A stretch of DNA of 64,000 nucleotides. It comes from Allantophomopsis cytisporea. Lineage: Eukaryota > Ascomycota > Leotiomycetes > Phacidiales > Phacidiaceae. The translations under genes were made by a program, and so were the position numbers. Within the stretch, counting starts at the first letter, position 1. Each line of letters opens with the position of its first letter. The stretch is from positions 1,054,001-1,118,000 of the forward strand of contig CP103033.1 of the NCBI GenBank assembly GCA_024752435.1. The letters are read 5' to 3'. The notes below the pieces were generated by a model. It searched no databases, had not been told where the DNA came from, and saw only the letters and a program-made list of their open reading frames with translations. Below, piece by piece: positions 33,250 through 46,207 of this stretch.

Positions 33250-36200
33250 TTAAGGCCCCGCAGAAACTTGTTCCGTCAACTTCTCGATACTCATTGCTGG
33301 ACTCAACAGATTCAGCAAGGAGACCTTTACACCAAATGCACTATAAATCCAGTTTCGCAGCTCTGCAGCAATCATACTGTCGATTCCATACGCACTAATC
33401 GCCCTTGAGACGTCAATCTCGTCCTTTGGAACGAACAAGAAACGAGCAACCTTCGCATGGATGCGATTAATGAGGGTATCGTCTTCGTCATCGTTACCAA
33501 CTGCTACATTGCTGCTACCATCGTTCGCATCGAGGTACTTTGTAGCTTGAAGCAAAGATACAAATCGTGAATCTTTGTACCAAGCCATTTGGTCGAGTGG
33601 AGTTTTCTTATCGATCTTTACCAGTCCCGATGGCTCGATACCGACGAGCAGATGAGATCTGCTAAGAGCATCATCAAATACACTGGGAGCCCAAGAGATA
33701 GTGGCATCGTTGAATTGTAGGAACTCCTCTTCAGTATTTCCATAGATGCCGTTGCGTGTAAGATTCGCTTGATATTCCGCGAAATAACTGACAATGCCGA
33801 CGTCGAGCACCTGACTAAGTCCGAGTGACGTTGCCGGAAGACCGCAGCTCAATCTGTATCTTGCAAAAGTATCGATGAAAGCGTTGGAAGCCATGTAGTT
33901 GCACTGTGTTGCTATGCCAATTGCGGTGGCCCAGGAGCTCCACATGCTGAAGAAGTCAAGTGGGGCTGCAAGAGTAGCCTCGTGGAGGTTCAGTGTGCCC
34001 TGTACTCTTGTCTTCACTGTTGCGTTAAATCTTTCAAGTGTCATGTTCTCAAACAGAGCATCCTAAGCCATTTGTTAGCACATGATCCTGAATCTTGGAG
34101 AGATTTCTGGGGAAGGAACCATACGTGTAAAGTAAGTGCCGCAAGAACAACTCCTTTCAGGGGTTTCTTGCATGCTGCTACTGCACGAAGCACATCGTTC
34201 TTATCAGCAACATCACCCTTTATTACATCAACATCCACCTGAAGTCTATGGCAATCAGCAACAAAGTCTATACACTCCTGTCCTCGCACTCCTGAGCGAG
34301 AAAGGAAGACGAGGTGTTTTGCGCCTCTACTAATAGCCCATTGAGCATAACTTCTGCCGAGTCCACCAAGACATCCGACTAGCAAGTAAGATGCGTTCGA
34401 GTCAAAAGAGGTCTCAGATACAGAGGGCCGGAACTAGTGATGTCAGTTTTATTTCGGATCAGATATCATGATTTGTTCAGAATATTTTCTCACCTTGAGA
34501 AGTTTGTCGTTATGATTGTAATTGAACACCACTTTTCCAATATGAGTAGCTTTTGAGAATCTCTTGAAAGCCTCCTCTGCTTCAGATATGTGATAAGAGA
34601 TGACGGGAAGGGGAGTAAGCACGCCTTCCAACAAATACTTCTTTATCAAAGCCATTGTTCTATTTGCGTATGTTAGTGAGAGACATCAGAGAGTAATGTT
34701 GACGTGATTACTGACCTTGCGACAACATCCGGCCTTGTTTCACTCATGACTTTCCAATCAAATGATGTAAAGGTAGCGTTTCTCCGGAACACACCCAGGC
34801 TTAGTTTTCCGTTTTCAAGGACCTCAGTTCTTCCAATCTCAACCAATCGGCCCATGGTAGCAATACATTCCCAGTATTGGTGCATCAACTCTCCTCTGGC
34901 GGAGCACAGTATAACATCAATACCTTTACCTTGGGTGGCAATCATAATCTTCTTTGGGGTATCAGCATCTCGGGAAGAAAAGATGTGGTCATCTGGGATG
35001 CCGAAGCCCATGGCCATGAGCTCTTTCTTCTTTGATTCCGACCCAACGGTGGCATAAATCTATTGACGGTTTCTCTTAGCATATAATAAATTCGAGACAG
35101 GGGCTTCTCATACCTCTGCACCGAAGTGTTTCGCTAGTTGACAAGCTGAGATTCCTACTCCACCTGTGGCAGATGGGATGAGAATGCTCTAATACTAGTT
35201 AGTCGAAGTTATCAATAGTTAAGTAAGTATATACATACCTCGCCTTTCTGAAGCCTTCCGCAATCTACAATGCTGTAAACAGCTGCGGCAAGAGGTGTGG
35301 GCAAGCCTGCCATCTCCTGTAATAAGTTAGTACTTAAGACTGCAAATGTCTTGATAAATCGGATTCGCAGGTTCCTTGAAGTTGCGAAAACTAAGATGAA
35401 AGCAAGAAAATTAAATAAAATCGTACCTCAAACGTGTTTGTGTCTTCCATCCTCTGACAGAATGAAGCTTTCGTCTGGATCAAAGTTCCAAAATTTGCAA
35501 AAGAAAGAGCAAAAACTCGATCTCCAGCCTGAAAGTCTGTGACGCCACTGCCGACCCGTGTAATGATACCTGCACACTCACACGACAAAGTGTCAATCTT
35601 GAAGCGCCCGGCGGCAACAGCGATATCCTGTAAAAGCTTTTAGCAAAATGACGTTGATAAATCTGGATAATCTTACACAATTATTGATTCCAGCGGCTTT
35701 AACAAGGATTTCAACGTCCATCTCTTTTGGAGGCAAGATTGGTCCGGGTATCTCTTTGAAGTAGATGCTGCTGAGCACACCTGGTTTCTCAACATCCATC
35801 TCAATTGGTGTTTGGTTGAATGAGTCAAGGGCGGCCAACTCAGTTGTTTCACGACTGATTGCCTTTGCCTTAGCTTTTTCATTGAGTTTCTCGTCAGCCA
35901 GGATACGACTGATGTGCAGTGTGCCATCTTTTTGTCTGAACTCTCTGTCTTGGTCTTGTTCCCAAACGACGGCCTTAGCCTCGATACTGACCAGAAGATC
36001 AAATTCTTCTTGAGAAGGAAGTGGCGAGTCTATCTCAAGATCAACGACCAAGAACTTGGCTGACTTTACCTCCGTCCGGAGAGCAGTTGCAATTCCGCTT
36101 ATCATGGCATGCATCGGACTTTTTCCGTCAATGAGACTTCCTCTGGTAACCCAGAGAGCAGAAGTCGAGGTCAAAATCAAATGCTTTAAACCAAGCCATT

Positions 36201-39200
36201 CCACTTCTGTGATGTTCTCGAATAATGGTGCACCCTCTTCGACAATGAAAACCAAGCGATTGTACCGAAGCTTGTCGGTGAAAGTAAAAGGAACGTGCTC
36301 CACGGTAAAGCCCAGCAAAGTCAAGTAAGTAGCAAATGTCTTTGCATACTCTGTTACCTGTCCACGATAGACCAGAGAGATTTCTTTCGATGGCATGAGC
36401 GGTGATGCTTCGTTCGGATCAACTGCGGTTGCAACAATGACAGCCGCGTTATTCTGTTCTGTATGCTGAGGTAAGAGAAGGTCCACCCCAGCGTAACCAG
36501 CTTGTGGGAAAACCTCATGCCACATCGACTCAGTCAAGAACGGTCCTTCCGTACGAGCGAAGTTTGGATCAAGGTCACCTTTCCAAAAATCGGAAAACGT
36601 GCCCAGAATCATGGTTGCGCTCAAACTTGGTTGTGTGAATTCAAATAGTGCAATCTTTCCACCAGGCTTGAGAACACTCCGGATGTTGGTGAGAGTATTC
36701 TTGATATCAGTAGTAGCATGTACTACGTTGGACGCTATGACTAAGTCGTAGTCTGCATCGTATCCTTGCTCTTTGGCTGTAAGCTCCATATCAAATGCGC
36801 CGAACGTCATACCATGATACTCTTTGAAGTTTTCTTGGGCATCAGCAAGGAAAGATGTGGTCGTATCAGTGAAATGATAGGACTCATAGCCCCTATGCAA
36901 GGTATTTCCTTTTAAAGCAGCAAGAACCTCTCTGGTCGCGCTTCCGGTGCCTGCACCAACTTCGAGAATCTTGAGCTTTGGGTTCTTATGAGAAAGAAGA
37001 GATAGTGTCTTCGCTAATCTTTGGTTACCATCGTGCATAATTTTCATGTCCCGGTAGAATGCGGTCAGAAGGTCTCCTTGAACGGCTGCCTGAATACCTG
37101 TGATTTCACCATTGTAGATAGCTGGCAAGCTCTCATACATGTGGCACATCAATCTCAGCTCTGCTCCTTGAGTCGGTGCAAGATCTGCAGTCAATTTCTC
37201 GATTTCCTGCGCACGCTCTGCAATCGAGTAAGATAAGATCCGTTGCGAGTCTGGAAACTCGTTTTGCTCAGTGAGTTGTTCTTTCTGGAGGATCCAGTCA
37301 AGAAGCCGCTTCAATTGAGGCACATCTGAGCCCCTCACAAAGATGTCAGGGTATTGTTTCCGGAATTGTATTGCCTGAAGCAAAGCCAGTCGATCCAGTT
37401 TAGGCAGGATGATTTCATTAGCACTTCTGGGCGTAGGGTTGCAGATCTGGGACAACGTCTTCGTTGTCAACAAATCAAAGTCTGGCTTCCATACCATTCT
37501 AGCATAAGGACTGCTTTCCGTTTTTGTTTGCGTGATGTGCTCCGCTGCAAGCAACTCAATGCCAGTCGCCTTCAGAATCTGCTTTCCAGTAGGGCTACTG
37601 AGAGTAACATCAACGAGAAGACTTCTGAGTCCAGCGGATTCTGCTTCTGCCCTAGCCGATGCGACTGATCCGTTGAAAGCTCCCGGCCATATGGTAAGCC
37701 GCTGAACACCGATCGGCATGAAAGCTTTATTGACGGTTGCTGCACGACCGCCATATCCTGCGATCAAGGCGATTTGCAACGCGGAGTCAAGGGCAGCGGG
37801 ATGTATGACATAACGAGATTCCCCTGACATAACACTTTGAGTAGGAAACAGGTTGACCCTGCTTTCAGCAATCAAAGAGTTGACATGACTCTTGATTTGC
37901 GACATTCCTTGAAACGACGGTCCGTAATTCAACCCAATTGTGCTAAATGCTTCGTACCAATCCGAGGCTGACAGTGGCTTGGTTATACTAGCTTCTCTGT
38001 GGGGCTCGTCAGGGACATCTGTATTACATCAGAGTTAGCTAAGTACTTTGAGATATAGCGTTATTAGGCAGTGAACCAACCTTGAGTGTCCAAGTCTACT
38101 TGAATTTGTCCACGAACATGTTCAGTGAATACGTCTCTACCACCAGCTTTGGAAACGGAGGTAATCTGGAACTCATAACGAGATGAGTAGTATTCTCGGT
38201 TGTTTAACACCGTAGGATGCAAACCGAGAAGCATTTCAACACCAGAATCGCTTTCGGGAATGATCAATGCAGTAGTGAGATTGACGTCGTGAAAATCGAA
38301 GCTTGTAATGGAATCTGCAGAGATACCCTTGAGCTCACTAAACTGCGTTGCTGCCTCAACTGCCATGGCAAGGTACCCAGTTGTGGGAAAGATGACATCT
38401 GTTCCAATCTTATGGTCGCACACCCACGGAAGGTCCTTTTGTTTTACGACATTACGCCATACGGGCTCTTGCGCATTCCCACCTGGCATGCGGCTTCCGA
38501 GTATGTCGTGTCGAAGATGGGTTCTCAAGCGGAATTCTCTGGAGAATCTATTCTCATCATACAAAGGTGTCTCTTTGTATTGCCATTGATATTTTGGCAA
38601 GTCAACAATAGTTCTCGCGCTCTGAAACTTGCCTCCTGGGGAATTTATCTGATGGAAGTCGACAGCGTAGCCTTTGGAGAAGAGTGCTCCCGCTGTAGAA
38701 AGAAGGCTGTGCTCGTTATCGCTATTTCTAATCATTGTTGAGATATATTCTGGGAATTTGATGCCGGCCAATGATTTTGCGATCTGACGGAGCGGTCCTT
38801 GGAGGGCGGTATGAGGTCCAATCTCAAGAAGAAGATCGGGAGAGTTATTCTGTACGAGAGCAGTCACTGCTTCGTCGAACAAGACAGGAGATTCGAGATT
38901 AGCTCTCCAATAGCTCGCATCGATTTTTGGTCTTCTGTATTCTTCTCCAAAGACAGAAGAGTAAAAACTGGTCAACGGACGACTTATATCGTCATCCTGG
39001 GCTTTTATTGACTGTAGCGAATTTTGGAAGCAACTCTCATACTCAGGACCTAGAGCCTTCATGTGTGGAGAGTGATACGCATTTCCGCCGGTAGAAACAA
39101 CTCGAGCAAACGCACTCTTTGCGTCCATAGCTTGCTTGATTGCGTCAATCTCCTCGCAGTTTCCGCTAAGAGTAACGCTTTCAGGTGAGTTATGACAGGC

Positions 39201-41581
39201 AATGACAACCTGTGTTCCAGCTAGGACAGACTTGGCAGCTTCAGCTCCCATAGCCAGAGCCAACATCTTGCCTTGAGATTGGTTCTTTGCAACAGCTTGA
39301 CCTCTCTCATATGCAGCGATGATGGCCTCAGCAGAGCCGATTCTCCCAGAAGCGTAAGCAGCTGCAATCTCTCCTGAAGAATGCCCAACGGAGACTGATG
39401 GAAGAACGCCCCACGAGGTCAGCAGGTCAACCAGCATGATTTGAACAGCTGTAACGATAGGCTGCGAGATTTTGGAGACATATACTTGACTGGTCTCGGC
39501 AGTATCATTTATGATACCCTCCAACGTCCATGATGGAGGATTGCTGATGCTTCCTAAAACAGAATCTAATCGACGAATGGATCTCAAGCAGACTGGGAAA
39601 CACTTCATGAGATCCAAGCCCATTTGCGGCCACTGTGCTCCTTGGCCGGTGAAGACAAACCCAAGTACGGGCTGACGAGAACCTGGTGCTCGAGAAGATA
39701 TGGCTTCAGAAGCTTGCAGGGCTTCAGCTGCATTCTCATCTCCAGCAACGGCAAATGTTCTGTTCATCATAGCCGACCGCCGACAACCAAGAGTGTATGC
39801 AACATCAACTATATCCCACCTACTTATCTCTGATTTGAGCGCCCGCACATTCGCCTTTAGCGTGGCTTCGTCATGAGCAGAGAAAGGCAGCAAATACTTA
39901 GTCCTTCCAGTCTTGGTGTTCGGTGTCGACTTCACGTCTTCAACGCACTTGGCTGGTTTACCATGTATGCCAGCCATTCCAGGAGCAGCAGAGTCTACTG
40001 CTTCCAAAATTGTGTGGGCATTGGCTCCTCCGTATCCAAATGAGTTGACACTCGCAATACGAACGGGAAGATCTGGCCATGGCGTGCTTGCGACTGGAAT
40101 CGTCATTTGCCCGCCTTTGAGATCAACTATATACCATTAGCCCTACTCTGCAATTATGGTGCTTTTCATAGCTCTTGAAACACGCTTACTATTTGGGTTC
40201 AATTTGTCAAGCGCTCGAAGAGGTGGAATTATTGAATGCTCCAGCGCAAGAACGGTCTTCATGATTCCCGCAATCCCACTGACTGGTTCACAATGACCCA
40301 AGTTAGACTTGACCTACGTGACAGTTAGTAAAAAGACATATGTCAGATGCGAATTCATAGAACTCCGGCAACTCACAGATCCCAGCATCAATGGAGTTGT
40401 GCGTTGACCATTTGCAAATACACGAGCCACAGCCTCGACTTCTAACGGATCACCAACCGGTGTACCTGTGCCGTGACACTCAAAGTAGCCAGTCAATGCT
40501 GGGTCGAGATTGCCTGCTCTGACGTATGCTCTTCGAATAGCGCCTTCTTGCCCGTCAGGATCAGGATGTGTGATTCCTCCAGTCTTTCCATTTCTGAATT
40601 CTGTCAGCTCTGGCCCGTGAATTTGGAATGAAGACTTGAGAATGTTATCTTACGCATTTACAGCAGTGCCTCGAATCACTGCACGAATTGGATCATTATC
40701 CTTGATTGCCTGACTAAGACGTTTGATATACAAAGCTCCAACACCGTCGGCTCTGGCATATCCATCTGCGGAAGCATCGAAAGTGTGACACATGGAAGTA
40801 TCTGAGACGGCTCCCAAGAAGGAAGAAAACATCTGGCAATCGGGAGACAGAATTAAGTTTGCGCCTCCAACAACTGCTGCATCGCATTCGCCTGACTGTA
40901 TGGAAACACAGGCCAGATGAAGTGCATACATAGAACTTGAACAGGCTGTGTCCAAGGTTAAACTAGGCCCCTTCATATTGAACGTATAATTGACGCGGTT
41001 ACTCAAAAGAGCGATACCACCACCGGTGACAGAATAGCGATCTGGATACTCTGTATCACGAAACTGCATCAGTTGGTGATCGTAGTTGAAATTTCCCACG
41101 AAACATCCAGTCTTCGATCCAGATAAGTCTTCTAGCGTCACTCCACCGGACTCAAAGGCTTCGTAAACAACTTCTAGAAGTTTTCGTTGTGCTGGATCTA
41201 AACTCGTAGCTTCTTTTGCATTGATGCCAAAGAAATTGTTATCAAATTGTCGAGGATCTGCTTTGAGAAAGCAACCTCCTCGAGTGGTCAAAGACCCGGG
41301 TCGGTTGGCTTCCGGATGGTAAAATGCATCGATATTTAAACGACTGGCAGGGAAGTCTGTGTAGGCATCTCCTCTTGCTTGAAGTAAGTCCCACAAATCA
41401 CTTGGAGTTTCGAGATCATGTTTGCTGTTTGCAGCACCAGGCCAGCGACAACCTGAGTATTTAGCACATCTTGAGTAAGAGATGTTCTTTCGAAGGTGCA
41501 CTTACCCATTCCAACGATGGCAATAGGCTCAATATCAGGCCCTCCTGCATTCGCCGTGCTATCTCTTGGAACAGAACCCAT
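33250..41581 (-). CDS. Highly reducing iterative type I polyketide synthase (KS-AT-DH-MT-ER-KR-ACP)
   Basis: A gene of about a dozen exons encoding roughly 2,450-2,500 residues, ATG 41579-41581. KS: IAIVGMGCRWPG, active Cys in DTACSSSM (near 40945), His in ECHGTGTPVGDP and SNLGHCEP. AT: FTGQGAQWPQMG and nucleophile GHSSGE. DH: CDHKIGTDVIFPTTGYLAMA and Asp in HPAALDSALQ. C-methyltransferase: LEVGAGTGSATRE, intact SAM motif. ER: AGDRVFALSF and PSATGGVGISACQLAKHFGA. KR: GCLGGLGRSYAQWA and Tyr in ATQCNYMASNAFID. ACP: GIDSMIAAELRNWI with the phosphopantetheine Ser. The stop follows closely, so there is no thioesterase, reductase or condensation release domain, as usual in fungal HR-PKSs; a trans-acting release enzyme is expected. 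Every catalytic motif examined is intact. The product is probably a methylated, largely reduced polyketide; its structure cannot be predicted. The P450, Myb regulator and 2OG oxygenase flank it. Confidence 0.95.
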
Positions 41582-42548
41582 TGTTGAAAATATGCTGTCG
41601 ATTTGTGGTAGGAAAATTAAGTAAAGGAAAGCACAAAGATTATGGGAACCCTCATATCGTAGCCATACTATAAGTATTCAACTGATATATTGTACCATTC
41701 GTGTATTTGCCCATACTCATCCTATCGAATAAGACACGTGCTATCAAAACCCGGGTAAACTCAGACACATTAGTAGCAAGTGAGATATCTATCTTTTGGT
41801 TTTGATGATTCTATACTTTTGAAAGGACAATTTACAAACTTTTGTCGCTGTGCACAATGGGACGCTGTCACTTTCAATATTCCAGATTTCATAGAGATCA
41901 AGTATTCTGTAGAAAGTTGCGCCGCGCTCACAGGCTGATTCCATGCACCAATGTACCTAAAGGATCATGGCATGAGTTCATCGGTAACTTGTTGTGTCCA
42001 TAAGCTTGAAGGGCAAGGTATATGGAAGGATTCTCCACTCAACACCAAAACCTTCATAACGCATGACTGGGCTCAAAAGCTCTGCGTCTCGGCATTATTC
42101 TCGTGGTTTCTGGAACATTTGGACTAGTGCTTGAAACGCGTACTCTTGTACTGGGTGCGGGGGAGGGGCAGTGGGGTCTCCAAACCCAGTGCGCGGTGTC
42201 CACTGAGAGCCAAAGTAGGGTTTGAAAGAGAATCTCGGGGAAAGAGAAATAAATAAGATGCATCGTACGAGCTATTGGACCGAGGAAGTGGCAATTTACC
42301 TTTTTCTACTTGTATGTAAATGCCTATCTAACGCTTGGTCCTTAACGATGAGAACTCCTTGTGACCAGCGAAACATGCTACAAGAAGGAGAAGTAGCACA
42401 ACGCACCTTGATTGGGTAGGAGTGGCAATTAAGGCTGAGGATCGAAGCTCGGGTGTATATTAAGGTAGGGTGGTCTGGTGGTAAAACGGAGTTCATATTC
42501 CCCGTTGTGTTGAGAGTTTAGGAACAAGGACATAAATCAATCGATCAA

Positions 42549-42629
42549 TCTCCCCTGTTCACCGAGAAGCTTAATATGGATGACAAGCAACATGGGGCTA
42601 GAAGTCCCTTGTTCACCGAAAGCTTAATA
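42549..42629. repeat. Imperfect ~25-bp direct repeat
   Basis: CCTGTTCACCGAGAAGCTTA at 42553-42572 recurs as CTTGTTCACCGAAAGCTTA at 42608-42626, with TCCC before both copies and AATA after both. Spacing is about 56 bp. It lies roughly 1 kb upstream of the PKS start. Confidence 0.85.
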
Positions 42630-42904
42630 CAAACCTCTTAAGAGACGGAGGGACTTTAAGTGTCCGGGCGGTACGACAGTTAGACATTGAGCGAGCGAAT
42701 TGTACTCTTTCCCTGAGGAACTACTTCGATATGATTGGTCAATTAATCTTACAGTAATATTCCGACAGACACTAAAATTCCCTCCCGCCGCAGTATAGCT
42801 AGAATGTACGTCAGAACCTCTATGTAGTACTATTTGTGCAGTACAGATCACATGAGTGGGATGTCTTTTGTGCTTTCATATTCATCAAGTTGAGTTGGGT
42901 ACGA

Positions 42905-43016
42905 ACCTGCGTAAAGCTTGACGCCATGCACTATTTGTGTGAAGGGTAAGTTACCAAAGCAGTTCTTCGTACTACATATATGGACATAAAATGTGAGTGC
43001 CAAGCTTTACGCAGGT
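42905..43016. repeat. 112-bp element with perfect 16-bp inverted termini
   Basis: ACCTGCGTAAAGCTTG at 42905-42920 has its exact reverse complement at 43001-43016. The 80-bp interior is not coding. It may be a short MITE-like element or a hairpin/regulatory palindrome; no target-site duplication is obvious. Confidence 0.85.
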
Positions 43017-43237
43017 CCACAAGTGACTCGGATAAGGCTTTGTCTTAGTCTGAGAGGTTCAAAAGGACAATTGCAATAGGTCCATTCCCAATTGAATGTA
43101 CATTATACGACTCTACCATCTTGAGTGCTTTCATTAGTAGAATTCCTTGACATTGTTCTATAGGTATGTATGGACGTATTCATGAAATTAATCTGCTGTG
43201 TTTTTACAAATCGAGCCGGGAAAACATACAAAGTCGA

Positions 43238-43270
43238 GACGCCGTCGCCGTCGCCGTCACCGTCGCCGTC
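43238..43270. repeat. (CGCCGT)n hexanucleotide repeat
   Basis: Five to six CGCCGT-type units with one A substitution. GC-rich and clearly different from the surrounding AT-rich sequence. Confidence 0.9.
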
Positions 43271-44010
43271 AAAGCCCGGCCTTATGTAATTGTGAATTAC
43301 ACAAGCTGCCACATGGTAAATGCCGCCTAAAATTTCCTGTTGGTGTTCAATCAGTGCAATACCATGTCGTGGTTGGTTTCACTCAACTACACGTGTTGCA
43401 CAAATAGGGTTTTCAAGGTAGCGTATCCATTCAGATGCCTGGGAGCGGTCAATAAGTATTTTACCGAAAGCAAGTAAAAAATGGACCACTTGCTTTCCCG
43501 ATTATATCGACTGTCTACTGATCGCGGGGAGACAACAAATCCTATTTTATGGAGTAGACGCAGATGAGATATGGAGGACTCAATGTACGGAGCAGATTAG
43601 GCGCAAATGGAATGAGTTGCGCGAACTTCACGATCAGGCCAACGCAACACATTCTGAGAATTTTCGATACTGATTAATGGTCAGGGTTTGGCCTTGCTAA
43701 GATTATAGTGCTTCATATTGGAGGGAGTTTCTAATTAGGTATGAAATGTGGCTTGTAAGAGAACATCATATCATAAAAGCGTCAGAGACCTTAAGTATCG
43801 TACATATCCTTCGTTTTTATTCAAGCCAAAGTACTCGTTTTGCTGTGCACGGCCATATTTACTCCAGCTAACGAGACAGAAAGTTTAATATGTCTTAACA
43901 TGAGCTTCAGCAGCAATTCCAAGTTCGCTTAATTTGCCATACCAAAGACGAACCAACGTGACGGGCATCTCAAGACATGAGGGCGATGGTGTGGCAAATG
44001 AAACCGGAGT

Positions 44011-44120
44011 GGAGCATATCGGCTATTCTCAGGGACCCTTCGGTATCATATCGATAGTCACAGAGTGGAGTATAGCAGCTTTTCTCAGGGACTTCCACCG
44101 AACCCTTCGGTATTATCTCA
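44011..44120. repeat. Imperfect ~50-bp tandem duplication upstream of the Myb gene
   Basis: Both copies (44011 to about 44056 and 44067 to about 44120) begin GGAG-ATA-CGGCT or GGAGTATAGCAGCT, continue TTCTCAGGGAC and end CCCTTCGGTAT. The second copy carries a short insertion. It lies 170-275 bp upstream of the Myb start, in promoter position. Confidence 0.8.
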
Positions 44121-44285
44121 ATGTTCTATGAAGTGGGGTATTGTGAACAATAGATGGGCAACTATAGTGGAGATCTGATTGCCATCACGATACTTACAGT
44201 AGAGATGAGATTATTTATTACCATGTAGCACTTTCGAGTTCCTAAAATGTCGAAGCACGATAATATAGTGAATGATCCAGAAAGA

Positions 44286-45979
44286 AAATGGAAACGAAAT
44301 CTAGACTTCGTAAGGCGTGGACACAAGAGGAGGACGACATTCTATGGAATGCCTACAAAGAATACGGTGAGTAGGTATTGATTCCTGAATTATAGTAAGC
44401 TGATGTTGGTAGAAAATGAGGAAAAGGTGAACTGGAACGAGATTGCCAAACGTCTCGACGGCCGGAACAACAAGGACTGTAGAAAAAGATGGGTTTACAC
44501 GCTATGTCCGTCCATCAGTAAAGGCTCTTGGACGGACGAAGAAGACATACTGTTGGCAAAAGGAATCGAGCTTTACGGTCTAGAGTAAGTACGACCAACT
44601 TATCCTATATTCAAAAGCATCTAACCAATATGTGAATGAGTAGTTGGCCAAAAGTTGCTCAGCTTGTCCAGTCTCGGCAACCAGATCGTAAGTTCTTTTT
44701 GTCTATGCACCCTTCAAGTGCAAGGCTTTGTGACATGATAGCATGGAACTGACGCCTATCTTCTGACGAATAGAATGCTCTAGACGCTGGCAAGAGTCAC
44801 TGAGTCCAGATATTTATCATGGGAAATGGTCAGAAAGAGAAGTAAGACACATGTACTCTGCGTTTTTATATCATTGATCTAACAATGTGACCACTAGGAT
44901 ACAATCTTGCAGAGTGCGGTAGACAAATACGGTCGTAGATGGACAGAGATTGTGAAACGATACTTGACGAATAGGACGCCTTTATCTGCGAAAAACAGGT
45001 TGGTCTCCCATAAGTGACCCCATACTTCAAGTACAAGAATGCAACAGTGGACTGCACTATAAAACTCGTCCCGAGCTTTCAAATCAATTCACAGCAGAGA
45101 TGTAGGATATTGAGTATCAGAATAGTAGCTAAGGGAATACTTAGATATGCACACCTTCAGCGGAGACGGTCAAAGCAATCTTCTTCCATTTCCTTTTCAG
45201 GATGTGGAGGAGTCCAATGGTCAGAACAAGCTCAATATCCAAGGAACTTTAGCTTTGCTGCCGAACACCATATTTACGAGGCTCATGAAAGACTCAAAGA
45301 TACCTGTATTGACGGCTTTGGTTCCACCACCAATGAGGTTTTGGAACATACCTTGTCATGGGATGTGTTAATGGGCAAAGGTTTCTCGCCATTGGCATCC
45401 TATATACCACTGGTTCCACGATTAGAATCAGATGAAGCACTATTTAGCTCATCACAAGATACAGCCTGCGGTTCTTGGGGATATACACCATCTGAAAATT
45501 GGTGTCCGTCTTCTGAGGCTATTGGGGGCTTGACGGATGATTTTGTTATGTCAATCTGCGATTATGCGCAATATCCTCTAAGCACCCTCAGTGATACATC
45601 CCGATCAAGTCCTCAACCGCTAGATAGCTTCGAGTCCTACCACAGAACTTGTCCCACCCAGGATTTGCAGGGTTTTGGTAAGTATCAGTTGCTTCTATTC
45701 ACAAGTGATATTTCTAACATAATTGCAGATCGTTTGTTAGACCTTGAAGTAGTCATGCATGAGAAATCCAGTGCGGGTATGCATAATGAGTGGTCTGCAA
45801 TTGAAATACCAAAGCCTTTTGATACTATGTATTTGGATACCACGGACCAAGTCTTCGAACCAGACGTTGACTGTGCTCAAGATCCCCAAACTAGATCATT
45901 CTTTGATGAACCAGGCCTCAGTCAATTACCATGGATAGATGATCATATTTTTACCTTGGATGACCTTTCAAGGCTATGA
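44286..45979 (+). CDS. Three-repeat Myb/SANT transcription factor
   Basis: Start at METKSRLRKAWTQEEDD; several short introns interrupt the DNA-binding region. Three consecutive Myb/SANT repeats are visible. Repeat 1: KAWTQEEDDILWNAYKEYG plus NWNEIAKRLDGRNNKDCRKR. Repeat 2: GSWTDEEDILLAKGIELYG plus NWPKVAQLVQSRQPDQCSRR. Repeat 3: GKWSEREDTILQSAVDKYG plus RWTEIVKRYLTNRTPLSAKN. The Trp spacing of the repeats is retained, as in c-Myb/Bas1-like proteins. The C-terminal ~300 residues are Ser/Asp/Glu-rich and acidic (for example TDDFVMSICDYAQYPLSTLS), fitting an activation domain; an intron splits it at about 45678-45728. Its position beside the PKS, divergent from it, suggests a pathway-specific regulator. 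Myb factors are a less usual choice than Zn2Cys6 proteins for this job. The pathway role is inferred from position only. Confidence 0.88.
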
Positions 45980-46207
45980 TCAGATACATATGAAACAATT
46001 TGGATTTGAGTTGTCGAGTTACAGGGTTTCCTCTCGGCGGGATTTGGACATCTCTTAGCAGACTTACATGTATCGAAAACAATCATCAAGTCAGTTTTAC
46101 ACAAATCAGAGTCACTTGAATCAGCTAGTTTTCTATCTTCTATGGCGAACATCAAAACCTTCTGTGAATTTATTTTAACTATTGGATTACAAATCAGAAG
46201 CAAAAAT

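Larger units (their letters stand above)
41582..44285. promoter_or_regulatory. 2.7-kb divergent region between PKS and Myb gene, with several repeats
   Basis: This interval separates the PKS start from the Myb-gene start, so it holds both promoters. No gene is supported; frames such as 42054-42496 are short and domain-free. Several direct and inverted repeats (listed separately) fall here, which is unusual for this window. Confidence 0.55.

Noticed and set aside
42468..42505. TGGTCTGGTGG followed by GAGTTCATATTCC, resembling tRNA A and B boxes
   Set aside because: The spacing is far too short for a tRNA and there is no acceptor stem.
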